DNA of 64,000 nt from Catenulispora acidiphila DSM 44928. Lineage in GTDB: Bacteria > Actinomycetota > Actinomycetes > Streptomycetales > Catenulisporaceae. The notes below the pieces were generated by a model that saw only the letters and a list, made by a program, of their open reading frames with translations, had not been told where the DNA came from and searched no databases. Of this stretch, positions 1 through 8,638 are shown one piece after another. Position 1 is the stretch's first letter; the number at the start of each line of letters is the position of its first letter. Both the position numbers and the translations under genes were made by a program. The stretch lies in assembly GCF_000024025.1 (NCBI RefSeq), contig NC_013131.1, positions 310,001 through 374,000 of the forward strand, given 5' to 3'.

Positions 1-1551
1 TACTACGACGCCGCGGGCTCGATCGGCAGGATCTCCGCGGACGGCAGGACGCAGACCAAGCTCGCGGTCACCGTGCCGAACGGCTACAAGCTGCTGTCGG
101 TGGCGCCCAACGGGGCAATGGCGTTCACCGACTCGTCGGCCACGGCCCACATATGGATCCTCGACCCCGGTGCCACTGCCCTTCGCGACCTCACGACAGG
201 TCGCGACGCCCACTACTCGCCGACGACGGGCCGGCTTCTCGTGCTCGACCAGGTTTTCCCCCCCAGCGGCCAGTCCGCGCTCACGATCTTCGCAGTGGAC
301 ACCGTGAACGGGTCCCGTACCCAGGTCACGGATCCGACCATCGAGTTCGTCCAGTCGTTCACCTGGTCGCCGGACGGTACCCAGGTCGCGTATTCGGGCG
401 AGAGCCCCAACGGGGCGGACCGGAGCTCCACAGGCGTCTTCACTCGCAGCCTTGGCGGTGGTCCGCGTAAGGCTGTCGTTCTGAACCCCGGCGTCATTTG
501 GGTCACCGGCTGGCACAACGGCCCGATCGCACCCGCGCGCGCCGCGGACCGCATCGGCGGCGCGGACCGCATCGCGACCGCCGTGGACGCTTCGCAGTGG
601 TCGTACATGAACCACGGTGCCGGAGGCCGCCAGGCTTCGGTCGCCGTGATCAGCCGCTCCGACCAGTTCGCGGACGCCCTCGGCGGCAGCGCGCTGGCGG
701 CCCAGAAGGGCGGGCCGCTGCTGCTGACCGCGACGTCCGGACTGGACCCGCGCGTGCGCGAGGAGCTGAAGCGGGTGCTGGCGCCGGGTTCGGTCGTCTA
801 CGTCCTCGGCGGCGACGCGGCGCTGAGCCCGGCGGTCGAGCAGCAGATCAAGGCGCTGGGCTTCACCACGCGGCGGCTGGCCGGCACCGACCGCTTCGCG
901 ACCTCCGTGCTGACCGCGCAGCAGGTCTCGGCGCACCCGCACACCGTCATGGTGGCGACCGGGGTGCAGTACCCCGACGCGCTCACCGCCGGCGCGGCTG
1001 CCGCGCAGGACCCGAACGGCGGCGTGGTCGTGCTGTCCGATGACAAGACGCTGCCGGCCTCGGTCAAGTCCTACCTGTCGGGCGTGAACCCCGCTGCCAC
1101 CAAGGTGTACGGAGTCGGCGGACAGGGCGTCGCCGCGCTGAAGGGTTCCTTTCCGCAATGGACCGGCAAGGTCACGCCGCTCAGCGGCGCGGACCGCTAC
1201 GCCACCGCGGCCGCGGTCGCCTCGAGCCCGCTGTTCGCCGCGAACGGCCCTGTCGGCCGCATCGGCCTGGCGACCGGCGGCGGCTGGGCGGACGCACTGT
1301 CGGGCGGCGCGCTCATCGCCACCCAGCATGGTCCCCTGCTCCTGACGAACCCGGGGTCGGAGTATCTGCCGCCTTCGGAACTCTCGCTGGTGAAGGCGCT
1401 GGCTCCGCATCTGTCAGGCGCCGTGGCCTTCGGTGGACCGCAGGCGCTCGGCAGCGTGGCGACGAACACCTTCGTCAGCGCTCTGGGCGGCGCCAACCAC
1501 TTCTTCACCTATTCGAACCGCCAGAGTCCCGAACTGGGCGGAGCGCGCTAG
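1..1551 (+). CDS. Cell wall-binding repeat 2 protein with N-terminal beta-propeller-like part (5' truncated by window edge)
   Basis: The reading frame is open from base 1, so the gene begins before the window; an internal GTG lies at 73. The visible protein has about 516 residues. Its first third has WD40/TolB-like strands (for example FTWSPDGTQVAYSGESP). The rest holds three cell wall-binding repeat 2 units (PF04122 type), each opened by the family motif: RIGGADRIATAV, RRLAGTDRFATSV and PLSGADRYATAA, followed by ADALGGSALA-like and DALSGGALIA-like blades. Such repeats bind anionic wall polymers, so a surface or secreted protein is expected; the signal peptide would lie outside the window. 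It ends 22 bases before the next gene. Family assignment is firm; the biological role is unknown. Confidence 0.85.
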   Translation, partial: YYDAAGSIGRISADGRTQTKLAVTVPNGYKLLSVAPNGAMAFTDSSATAHIWILDPGATALRDLTTGRDAHYSPTTGRLLVLDQVFPPSGQSALTIFAVDTVNGSRTQVTDPTIEFVQSFTWSPDGTQVAYSGESPNGADRSSTGVFTRSLGGGPRKAVVLNPGVIWVTGWHNGPIAPARAADRIGGADRIATAVDASQWSYMNHGAGGRQASVAVISRSDQFADALGGSALAAQKGGPLLLTATSGLDPRVREELKRVLAPGSVVYVLGGDAALSPAVEQQIKALGFTTRRLAGTDRFATSVLTAQQVSAHPHTVMVATGVQYPDALTAGAAAAQDPNGGVVVLSDDKTLPASVKSYLSGVNPAATKVYGVGGQGVAALKGSFPQWTGKVTPLSGADRYATAAAVASSPLFAANGPVGRIGLATGGGWADALSGGALIATQHGPLLLTNPGSEYLPPSELSLVKALAPHLSGAVAFGGPQALGSVATNTFVSALGGANHFFTYSNRQSPELGGAR

Positions 1552-1573
1552 CGTCCCGCATTAAGCTCGCGGG

Positions 1574-2146
1574 GTGATCTCGCGTTCTGAATTCCAGCTG
1601 GTCCTGCTCCGCCGGATGGCTGATTACCAGCCGGGTCTGGTGGAGCAGGCTCGGCAGGGCTTGGGGTTCTCCATCACCGAGATGCGCGAAGTGAACGCGT
1701 GGTGGCAACGCTATCTGCGCGCGCGCTCCGCGCCCCGTGGGCCGGAACGCTTTAGAGCGGTACTCGGGCCGGCGGACAGCGAGCAGGATCTGCGGACCGG
1801 CGACCTGGTCAGCCGGCTGTACCACTGGACGCTGCCGGTGTGGCCGGAGCTGCGTTTCGAGATCGTGGTCGGTCCCGGTGGGCAGGTCTGGCAGGAGTGG
1901 CTGGTGCGGGCGCCTGGGGCGGAGCCGCCTGTTGCTCCGGCGGATCAAACGCTAGAGCCGTGGCAATACGTGGTCGGGGATCTGGAGCGCATGTATCCAC
2001 AGGTGCGCCATTTACCTGAGGACGCGCCTACGCGCTGGCAGAGTGAGTACGGGTACGACGACGGGCATGGCGGTGTCGTGCGGCGGCGTGCTCGGTTCTG
2101 CTACGGGCTTCTCCAAGAAGTATCGGAGCCTCTAGAGGTTCCCTAG
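1574..2146 (+). CDS. Hypothetical protein, 190 aa
   Basis: I do not recognise the family. The protein is soluble, rich in Trp, Arg and Glu, with no membrane segment or signal peptide. A GTG start at 1574 sits 6 nt after TAAGCT (1562-1567), which fits a leaderless transcript and is the reason for this start. Its 3' end overlaps the convergent isochorismatase-like gene by 15 bases. Codon positions look typically actinobacterial (GC-rich third positions), and the leaderless promoter supports a real gene. Function cannot be inferred from the context. Confidence 0.6.
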   Translation: MISRSEFQLVLLRRMADYQPGLVEQARQGLGFSITEMREVNAWWQRYLRARSAPRGPERFRAVLGPADSEQDLRTGDLVSRLYHWTLPVWPELRFEIVVGPGGQVWQEWLVRAPGAEPPVAPADQTLEPWQYVVGDLERMYPQVRHLPEDAPTRWQSEYGYDDGHGGVVRRRARFCYGLLQEVSEPLEVP

Positions 2147-2746
2147 GCGTTGAACCATCGCCAGGATCTCCTTCGTGGTGGCCCGCTGACCGATCTGCGG
2201 GAAGATCCGCTCGATCGCGTTCTCGTGGACCTCGATGCCCCGGTCGGCCATCGCGTCGATGGCGAAGGCGACGCTGTAGTTGTGCGCGTACGCCTCCCGC
2301 GCGGTGGTGTCGACGCCGCGGCTGGTGACGAGGCCGGCCAGGACGATCTGCGTGACGCCGCGGCGGCGGAGCTGGGTGTCCAGGTCGGTGCCGTGGAAGG
2401 CGCCCCACTGGTGCTTGGTGACGCGGATGTCGGTGTCCTGCGCGCCGAGTTCGTCGACGATGACGGCGAAGTCGGCGGGCATGTCCTCCTCATCCTTCTC
2501 TGCTTCACTCTCGTCGACCTCCGGCTCTTCGTCGTCCCGTCCCTTCGGGGCGTCGCCGAAGTCGGGGGAGAACGCGACGTTCACCAGGACCACCGGAAGT
2601 CCCTGGGCACGGAAGGCGTCGGCCAACTCCTTGCTGCACGCCACCACCTCCGCGCCGCTGCGGGGGACCGCCGGAGGGGCGACGATGCCGTGCTGGAGGT
2701 CGATCAGCACGAGGGCGGTCTTCGGGTCCAGCGTCGTCAGCGCCAT
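2132..2746 (-). CDS. Isochorismatase-family hydrolase lacking the catalytic cysteine
   Basis: 204 residues with the isochorismatase-like alpha/beta fold: the Asp motif LVLIDLQHG near residue 13, the Lys motif RVTKHQWGAFHGTDL in mid protein, and the loop GLVTSRGVDTTAREAY. In cysteine hydrolases of this family a Cys occupies the place of the Gly in SRGVD; isochorismatases such as EntB also carry Gly there. The protein is therefore better compared with isochorismatase-type or non-thiol members than with nicotinamidases. A strongly acidic insertion (about 20 Asp/Glu-rich residues near 70-92) is unusual. It starts 13 bases after the MFS stop codon and is probably the third gene of the marR-MFS operon. 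The substrate is unknown. Confidence 0.8.
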   Translation of the reverse strand: MALTTLDPKTALVLIDLQHGIVAPPAVPRSGAEVVACSKELADAFRAQGLPVVLVNVAFSPDFGDAPKGRDDEEPEVDESEAEKDEEDMPADFAVIVDELGAQDTDIRVTKHQWGAFHGTDLDTQLRRRGVTQIVLAGLVTSRGVDTTAREAYAHNYSVAFAIDAMADRGIEVHENAIERIFPQIGQRATTKEILAMVQRLGNL

Positions 2747-2759
2747 GTCGCGGGAATCC

Positions 2760-4544
2760 TTATCGGCTCTGTCCGCGGTTCTCGGTGCGGAGGGACAGCG
2801 AGCGGTCGGCGAGGACCACGGCGAGCAGCAGCGCGCCGCAAGCGATCATAACGACGGCCAGCTCGTGAAGGCCGACCGTGGAAGCCCCGGTACGGAAGAC
2901 GATCGCCACGGCAGCTGAGGACAGGATCGCGCCCAGGTACTGGAAGGTCCGCAGAAGCCCTGACGCGGTTCCCATACGCGCCGCATCTGCCTGACGGAAC
3001 AAGGCGTTCTGGTTGGCGAGGCCGTTCATCCCCTGCGTCGCACCCGCTAGGAGACCCACGCCTATGAGGATCCATATAGCGCTCTCCCGGTTAAGCGCCA
3101 GCAATGCCGCGGACGCCGCGATCATCGACAGGGTCCCCGCGAAGAGCTTGCTGCGGATGCCATTGCGCCGCCCCGTGAACCAGGCGACAACGATCGCGGT
3201 GAGCGACGTCGGCAGGACGACGAGCCCAGCTGCGGACGCGCTGAGTCCGCGTCCCTCCTCCAGCCACTGCGTGAATCCGTAGATGAAGGAGTAGGTGAGA
3301 ACGTACGTGAGCGTCTGCCGTAGATAGGTGATCAGCAGCGGGGTGTTCCCGCCGAAGACACGCATGTCTATAAAGGGCTCCCCAGAGCGAAGCTCTATAC
3401 GGACGAACGCTCCAGCCATCGCAGCGGCGATCACCAGCAGATACAGATTGCCGACGCTGAGGTCCATGAGGAACACCAGCAGGCTGGTCAGCATCGCCGC
3501 GAAGAGCCCCATGCCGACCAGATCGATGCGGCTCTCGTTCTGTACAGGCGCGCTCTTAGGGAGTCTGCGCGCACCGAGCGCTATACAGACCAACGCCAAG
3601 GGGATGTTGACGGCGAACACCAGGCGCCACCCGCCGACCCCAATGAGCGCGCCACCAAGCGTCGGCCCGATGACCATCGTGCTCTGCGCAGATATGGAGA
3701 GCGCAGTAAGGATTCCGCTAGGCGTCTTCAGCCCTGTGCGCTGCGCCTCGCCCCGCACAGTGTGCATAGCCGCAGGGAACTGCGCGCTCGTCCCGAACCC
3801 CAACAACACGCGCGCCATAATCAGCACCCCGAGCGACGGCGCCACCGCCCCGATCACCCCCGCCACGCCCACCAAAGCCGCTCCGGTGAGGAACAGCGGA
3901 CGCGCCCCAAACCGGTCCACAAGCCGCCCGATCACCGGCTGCCCAATAGCCGTCGCCAGATAGAGCGCGGAGACCAGCCACGCAGTCGCCGCAGGCGAGG
4001 CACCGAACGCCGCCCCGATCGGCACCAACGCGATCGCGATCATCGAGGAGTTGATCGGATTCAGCGTCGCCCCGAGCAGAAGCGGGACGGTGAGGCGATG
4101 GTTGAAGGCTGGGGTGGCGCTGCGGGAGGTCGCCGGCGTGTTGTTGGCCGAGTCCGGGGTGTCGCTGCGGGAGGCCGCGAGCGTGCTGTTGTCCGAGTCC
4201 GGGGTGTCGCCGCGGGAGGCTGCGAGCGTGCTGGTGTCCGAGCTCGGCGTGTCGCCGCGGGAGCCTGGCAGCGTGCTGTTGCCCGAGCCCGGGGTGTCGT
4301 TGCGGGAGGCCGCGAGCGTGCTGGTGTCCGGGCCCGGCGTGTCGCTGCGGGAACCCGCTGGTGTGCTGCTGCCCGAGCCCGGCGTGTCGCTTCCGGAGCC
4401 CGTCGGCGTGTCGTGGCGCGTTTCCGGCGTGTCGCTGCTCCGTGCGAGTGGAATGCGGCCGGTGGGCCTTCCTTCGGCGGTTGACGGTTCCTTATTCTCG
4501 ACTCGAGGGTGGTTAGTCCCCCGGATAGGGGCGGGGGCTGTCAT
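2760..4544 (-). CDS. MFS multidrug-type transporter with repetitive N-terminal extension
   Basis: 594 residues if started at the ATG at 4544, which overlaps the marR stop as ATGA; this translational coupling decides the start over an upstream in-frame codon. Residues ~150-590 form a DHA-type major facilitator with many hydrophobic helices. An antiporter motif C-like segment (MVIGPTLGGALIGVGGW) and a loop 2-3 motif (GRLVDRFGARPLF) suggest proton-coupled efflux. Residues ~34-143 are seven copies of a 15-residue Ser/Thr/Asp/Pro repeat (core SDTPGS..STLAASR) that is predicted to be disordered and cytoplasmic; I know of no such extension in this family. The neighbouring MarR gene probably controls it. 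The substrate is not predictable. Confidence 0.88.
   Translation of the reverse strand: MTAPAPIRGTNHPRVENKEPSTAEGRPTGRIPLARSSDTPETRHDTPTGSGSDTPGSGSSTPAGSRSDTPGPDTSTLAASRNDTPGSGNSTLPGSRGDTPSSDTSTLAASRGDTPDSDNSTLAASRSDTPDSANNTPATSRSATPAFNHRLTVPLLLGATLNPINSSMIAIALVPIGAAFGASPAATAWLVSALYLATAIGQPVIGRLVDRFGARPLFLTGAALVGVAGVIGAVAPSLGVLIMARVLLGFGTSAQFPAAMHTVRGEAQRTGLKTPSGILTALSISAQSTMVIGPTLGGALIGVGGWRLVFAVNIPLALVCIALGARRLPKSAPVQNESRIDLVGMGLFAAMLTSLLVFLMDLSVGNLYLLVIAAAMAGAFVRIELRSGEPFIDMRVFGGNTPLLITYLRQTLTYVLTYSFIYGFTQWLEEGRGLSASAAGLVVLPTSLTAIVVAWFTGRRNGIRSKLFAGTLSMIAASAALLALNRESAIWILIGVGLLAGATQGMNGLANQNALFRQADAARMGTASGLLRTFQYLGAILSSAAVAIVFRTGASTVGLHELAVVMIACGALLLAVVLADRSLSLRTENRGQSR
4114..4443 (-). 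repeat. 45-bp in-frame tandem repeat, seven units plus a partial one
   Basis: Unit starts at 4114, 4159, 4204, 4249, 4294, 4339 and 4384 are exactly 45 bases apart, and a partial unit begins at 4429. On the plus strand each begins with a GTGTCGCTGCGGGAG-like block. The unit encodes 15 residues, so copy number can vary without a frameshift. The units diverge from one another, most at the N-terminal end of the protein. Confidence 0.92.
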
Positions 4545-5068
4545 TCGCTGAGCCGTTCGAGCATGCCGAGCGCCGTGACCACCGTCGCGAGTTCCTCCGG
4601 CGAGAAGCGTTCCCGGAGGGCTCGTTCCAGCCATTCGTCGCGTGCGCGACGGGAGCCCCGGACTGTCTCGTCGGCGGTCGGGGTCAGCTCGATCAGCTGG
4701 CGGCGGCCGTCGTCCGGGTCTTGGCGGCGGGCGATCATGCCGCGTTCCTCCAGGACCGCGATGGTCGCGGCCATCGATTGCGGTCGGACGTGCTCGGCCT
4801 TCGCCAGGTCGCTGGTCGAGGCTGGGCCGTCGCGGTCCAGGCGGCCCAGGACGGCCAGCTGCGAGGCGGTCAGTTCGTGGACGTCGTCGACCTCGCGGAG
4901 CCGGCGGCGCAGGCGGCCGACCAGCACGCGCAGCTCGCGGGCGGCGTGCGCGGCGTCGGCGGGGTGCGCCGCGCCGGCAGGGCGCACGGCGTCGGCAGCG
5001 TGCGCCGCGTCCGCGCCGTCAACAGCGTCCTCGCCGCCCAAGGCGATCGTTCCAGGCTGAACATCCAT
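4541..5068 (-). CDS. MarR-family transcriptional regulator
   Basis: 175 residues. An Ala/Asp/His-rich low-complexity N-terminus (~10-44) precedes a winged helix-turn-helix: LTASQLAVLGRLDRDGPASTSDLAKAEHVRPQSMAATIAVLEERGMI, followed by the wing RRQDPDDGRRQLIELT. It is the first gene of an operon with the MFS transporter (ATGA overlap) and is divergent from purD. The ATG at 5068 lies 6 nt downstream (minus strand) of TAGACT, so the mRNA is probably leaderless. That hexamer lies inside an imperfect palindrome, consistent with autorepression. MarR proteins usually respond to small ligands exported by the linked pump. Confidence 0.88.
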   Translation of the reverse strand: MDVQPGTIALGGEDAVDGADAAHAADAVRPAGAAHPADAAHAARELRVLVGRLRRRLREVDDVHELTASQLAVLGRLDRDGPASTSDLAKAEHVRPQSMAATIAVLEERGMIARRQDPDDGRRQLIELTPTADETVRGSRRARDEWLERALRERFSPEELATVVTALGMLERLSE

Positions 5069-5070
5069 AC

Positions 5071-5122
5071 CTTCAGTCTAAACTGCACAGTCCAACCTGT
5101 CTATCTCCCCCGCCGGTACCCT
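5071..5122. promoter_or_regulatory. Divergent marR/purD promoter region with MarR-type palindrome
   Basis: CAGTCTAAACTG (5074-5085) is a palindrome with 10 of 12 matching positions and covers the minus-strand -10 TAGACT of marR. A second weaker inverted pair, ACAG...CTGT, lies at 5087-5100. On the plus strand TACCCT (5117-5122) ends 7 nt before the purD ATG and is its likely -10. The palindrome is a good candidate operator for the MarR protein; an effect on purD is possible because the sites are close. Confidence 0.55.
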
Positions 5123-5129
5123 AACGACC

Positions 5130-6383
5130 ATGAAGGTCCTCGTCATCGGCACCGGCGGCCGCGAGCACGCCCTCGCCCGCGCCCTCAGCACCGACCCCGC
5201 CGTCACCGCGCTCTACTGCGCGCCCGGCAACCCCGGCATCGCGGAGGTCGCCGAGCTGCGCGCGGTCGACCCCCTGGACCCGGCCGCGGTGCGGGATCTG
5301 GCCGTGGAACTCGGCGCGGACCTGGTCGTGGTGGGTCCGGAGGCGCCGCTGGTCGCAGGTGTCGCGGACCCGGTGCGCGAGGCGGGGATCCCGGTGTTCG
5401 GGCCGTCGAAGGCCGCCGCGCTCCTGGAGGGGTCGAAGGCCTTCTCCAAGGAGGTCATGGCCGCCGCCGGGATTCCGACCGCGAAGTCCTACGTCTGCGA
5501 GACCGATGCCGAATACGCCAAGGCGCTCGACGAGTTCGCCGGCTTCCCCTATGTGGTGAAGGACGACGCGCTCGCCGCCGGCAAGGGCGTCGTCGTCACC
5601 GAGGATCGCGCCGCCGCCCTGGAGCACGCGCGCGCATGCGGCCGCGTGGTGATCGAGGAGTACCTCGACGGCCCGGAGGTCTCCCTGTTCGGCATCACCG
5701 ACGGCACCGCAGTCGTCCCGATGATGCCCTCGCAGGACTTCAAGCGGATCGGCGACGGCGACACCGGCCTCAACACCGGCGGCATGGGCTCGTACTGCCC
5801 GCTGCCGTGGACACCGGAGGGTCTGACCGACGAGGTCGTCGCGACCGTGATCCAGCCGCTCGTCGATGAGATGCGGCGGCGCGGCACCCCCTTTGTCGGG
5901 CTCGTCTACGCCGGTCTGGCGCTGACCGCCAAGGGTCTGCGCGTCGTGGAGTTCAACGCGCGCTTCGGGGACCCCGAGACGCAGAGCGTCTTGGCGATGC
6001 TGGAATCGCCGCTGTCCGAGCTGCTCTACCCGGCCGCGACCGGCACGCTCGCCGACGCCCCTGCGCCGCGTTGGCGTGACGGCGCCTCCGTCACCGTGGT
6101 GCTGGCCGCCACGGGTTACCCGGGCACGCCGCGCAGCGATGACGTCATCACCGGGATCGACGCCGCCGAGCAGCTGGGCACCGTGGTGAACCAGGCCGGG
6201 ACCAAGCAGAACGCGGAGGGCGCCGTGGTCACCTCCGGCGGTCGGGTGCTGGCGGTGACCGCTGTGGCGGACAGTCTCGGCGCCGCGCGCGGCAAGGCGT
6301 ACGAGGGCGTCGCGGCCATCACTTTCGACGGCGCGCAGCACCGCACCGACATCGCGGCAGAGGCTGCCAAGACAGCCGCCTGA
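5130..6383 (+). CDS. purD: Phosphoribosylamine--glycine ligase (GAR synthetase)
   Basis: 417 residues, normal length for PurD, which joins glycine to phosphoribosylamine with ATP in step 2 of de novo purine synthesis. Visible features are the N-terminal glycine-rich nucleotide fold MKVLVIGTGGREHALARAL, the ATP-grasp region (YVVKDDALAAGKGVVV, then a Glu-rich VIEEYLDGPEVSLF) and the late motif VEFNARFGDPETQ. A -10-like TACCCT ends 7 nt before the ATG, suggesting leaderless translation. It is the first of the purine genes here but is separated from purC by about 9 kb of other genes, including purB. Confidence 0.97.
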   Translation: MKVLVIGTGGREHALARALSTDPAVTALYCAPGNPGIAEVAELRAVDPLDPAAVRDLAVELGADLVVVGPEAPLVAGVADPVREAGIPVFGPSKAAALLEGSKAFSKEVMAAAGIPTAKSYVCETDAEYAKALDEFAGFPYVVKDDALAAGKGVVVTEDRAAALEHARACGRVVIEEYLDGPEVSLFGITDGTAVVPMMPSQDFKRIGDGDTGLNTGGMGSYCPLPWTPEGLTDEVVATVIQPLVDEMRRRGTPFVGLVYAGLALTAKGLRVVEFNARFGDPETQSVLAMLESPLSELLYPAATGTLADAPAPRWRDGASVTVVLAATGYPGTPRSDDVITGIDAAEQLGTVVNQAGTKQNAEGAVVTSGGRVLAVTAVADSLGAARGKAYEGVAAITFDGAQHRTDIAAEAAKTAA

Positions 6384-6527
6384 TACGTCACGCTGAGGCA
6401 CGGATCCCTTACCCCGCCATCCGAAAGTGTGTATTCAAGCCACGTCCCTAACCGCTGTGGGTGATTCGCGCTAGCCTTCGCAACAGGCTCGTAAGCGGCC
6501 TGGACGCTTGGGGGATCCATCAGCACG

Positions 6528-7934
6528 GTGACTGCGACGACGGCGCGGGTGAGCGCTCACAGGGCGGCCCGCGCGCTACTGCGCGTCCGCGCGTGGGTGA
6601 TAGCGGCGTACGCCCTGAGCGCTGCCGCGGCATGCGCGGCTCTGATCGGACTGGCGCGCGTGCGCGGCTGGGACGGTGTCGGAGCCGGTGCGGTCGGGGC
6701 GGCTGCGGTGGTGTGCGTGCTGTGGGCACTGCCCGCGATCCGGCTGCATAGAGGCGCTTTGGCGCCGCCGAAGACTGTGCAACTGGCCGGTGAGTCGGCG
6801 CCCGAACTCGAACTGTTGGTGCGGCAGTTGGCGCTGCAACTCCAAGTGCCGACTCCTGCCGGCATCGAGCTGTCTCCCGACTGTGATGCCTGGCTGGATC
6901 CTCGTCCCGGCGGTCCGGTGCTCGTCATCGGGGCGCCTTTCCTGTGGTGGCTGCGCGTCAGCGAGTTGCGCGGGTTGCTGGCGCCGTTGGTCGCCGGGAT
7001 GGCGGCGGCCGGGGACGAACGGATCGTGCGGGCGCGGGCGTTCGCCAACCGGAGTATCGGTGCGCTTCATGGTCGTCCGGGGCGGACGCCGCATGTGTTT
7101 CCTTCGTTGCGCCGACGGCTGGCGGGGTACTTCGAAGCTCGCGCGGAGGTACTGGAGCGGGTTGTCGCGTGGGAGGCAGTGGCAGCCTCGCGGATGATCG
7201 AGCCCGCCGCGCGCGCTTATGCACATGAGCAGATCAACATGGCGGCCGCCGGGTGGGACCGCGTGCTCACTCGTTTGGCGCAGCCGGCGTGGGAGTCGGG
7301 GTACTGCCCGGTCGGGCTGAACGTGGCGCTGGTCGGGGCGCTGACCTCGTTGGGGCGCCGGGACCGGATGGCCGGTTCGCTGGCGACGCGGCTGAGCGAG
7401 CGGCCGGCGTGCGACCTGCTGGAGGAGCCCGGGGACGTGGACGCGCGCGCGTCGCGGATGGCCGCGGAGCTGTTCGAGGGGCGGCGGATCGAGCGGACGG
7501 TGACGTGGGAGCGGTACGTCACGGCGGTCACGGAGCCGGAGCTGGTGCGGCGCGCGGAGTCGGTGCCGGACGAGCATCCTGTGGCGAAGCGGATACGCAC
7601 CCTGATCAGCGAGGCGGGGGTGCCGGGGGCGCGGCAGGGCGGGGTGTCCGATGGTGGGACGCGGAGTGCGGTGATCCCGGCTCCGCGCGTGGGGGAAGCC
7701 GACGGGGTTCCGTCGGGCGATGTCATGGAGCCGGACATCGACGACTTCGCGGCGTATCTGGCGGTGCGGCTCGTCGAGGCGCGGCTGGCGGCGTGGGGAC
7801 TGGACTGGCTGGACGGGCCGGTGCTGCGCGACCGCGCCGGCGACCCGGTGCCGATCCACGACATGGCGGCGTCGGTCGCAGACGTCGGTGATGTTTCCCG
7901 ATTGTCTGATTGGCTGGCTAGAAACCTCCCCTGA
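6528..7934 (+). CDS. Membrane protein resembling an M48 peptidase with destroyed zinc site
   Basis: 468 residues with two hydrophobic helices near the N-terminus (~23-45 and ~50-70). The following domain recalls M48 metallopeptidases: VPTPAGIELSPDCDAWLDP corresponds to the segment before the active site, and VSELRGLLAPLVAGMAAAGDE aligns with the helix that normally carries HExxH (typical form ELRAVLAHELAH). Here both His and the Glu are replaced, so hydrolysis is not expected. The C-terminal half (~250-468) shows no motif I recognise. The start is GTG at 6528, with GGGGGA about 12 nt upstream. It stands alone between purD and the sigma factor gene. The M48 relation is inferred by eye and not certain. 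Confidence 0.6.
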   Translation: MTATTARVSAHRAARALLRVRAWVIAAYALSAAAACAALIGLARVRGWDGVGAGAVGAAAVVCVLWALPAIRLHRGALAPPKTVQLAGESAPELELLVRQLALQLQVPTPAGIELSPDCDAWLDPRPGGPVLVIGAPFLWWLRVSELRGLLAPLVAGMAAAGDERIVRARAFANRSIGALHGRPGRTPHVFPSLRRRLAGYFEARAEVLERVVAWEAVAASRMIEPAARAYAHEQINMAAAGWDRVLTRLAQPAWESGYCPVGLNVALVGALTSLGRRDRMAGSLATRLSERPACDLLEEPGDVDARASRMAAELFEGRRIERTVTWERYVTAVTEPELVRRAESVPDEHPVAKRIRTLISEAGVPGARQGGVSDGGTRSAVIPAPRVGEADGVPSGDVMEPDIDDFAAYLAVRLVEARLAAWGLDWLDGPVLRDRAGDPVPIHDMAASVADVGDVSRLSDWLARNLP

Positions 7935-8026
7935 GCTGCTCTGACCCGCTCTGAGACCCTTGACAACCGGATCGACCCCCACCCTCGTGTACCGGGTGTA
8001 AGGCAGGTCCGAGAAAGGGGGGTCTG

Positions 8027-8638
8027 ATGCGCGTTACGCGGGAATCCGATCAGCACGGTTCCGAGCAGTACGGGACTGATGAAACCGGGTCCATCACCGG
8101 CGGCTCCGGCGACGAGGAGTTCGGCCGGCTGGTCGTCGCGCGCTCGCACGCCCTCCGCCGGACGGCGTATCTGATGTGCGGCGACTGGTTCGAGGCCGAG
8201 GATCTGGTCCAACAGGCGCTCATCAAGCTGCACGCCGCCTGGGGGCGGGTGCAGCGCCACGACGACCTGGACGCGTATCTGCGCAAGACCCTGCTGCGGA
8301 CCTGTATCGACGAGAAACGCAGGGCCCGGTGGAGCAAGGAGCATCCGGCCTCGGACGCGATGCCGGACACCGTCGAGGCGCCGGGCGAGCCCGATCCCGA
8401 GACGCTGTCCGATCGCGACGAGCTGGTCGCCGCCCTGCGCGAGCTGCCGAGCGGCCAACGGGCCGTGCTGATACTGAGGTTCTGGGAGGACCTCAGCGTC
8501 GAGGAGACGGCGCAGTTGCTCAAGTGCACGGCGGGCACTGTGAAGAGCCAGACCTCGCGTGGGCTGGGCGCGCTGCGGGAGGCGTTCGGGGTGGACCGCG
8601 CCGGTGCCCTGTTGGCGAGGACGGAAGGGAAGGCATGA
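8027..8638 (+). CDS. SigE-family ECF RNA polymerase sigma factor
   Basis: 203 residues. Region 2 is recognised in HALRRTAYLMCGDWFEAEDLVQQALIKLH, with a following helix containing AYLRKTLLRTCIDEKRR. Region 4 is ELPSGQRAVLILRFWEDLSVEETAQLLKCTAGTVKSQTSRGL, a helix-turn-helix of the SigE type that is widespread in Streptomyces and relatives. The ~35-residue N-terminal extension is Gly/Asp/Ser rich. A purine-rich GAAAGGGGGG precedes the ATG. TTGACA (7960-7965) is a possible -35. The stop codon overlaps the next start as ATGA, so the downstream membrane protein is made together with it and may be its regulator. Confidence 0.9.
   Translation: MRVTRESDQHGSEQYGTDETGSITGGSGDEEFGRLVVARSHALRRTAYLMCGDWFEAEDLVQQALIKLHAAWGRVQRHDDLDAYLRKTLLRTCIDEKRRARWSKEHPASDAMPDTVEAPGEPDPETLSDRDELVAALRELPSGQRAVLILRFWEDLSVEETAQLLKCTAGTVKSQTSRGLGALREAFGVDRAGALLARTEGKA

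Noticed and set aside
4114-4443. CRISPR array
   Set aside because: The 45-base units are contiguous, in frame, and have no unique spacers.
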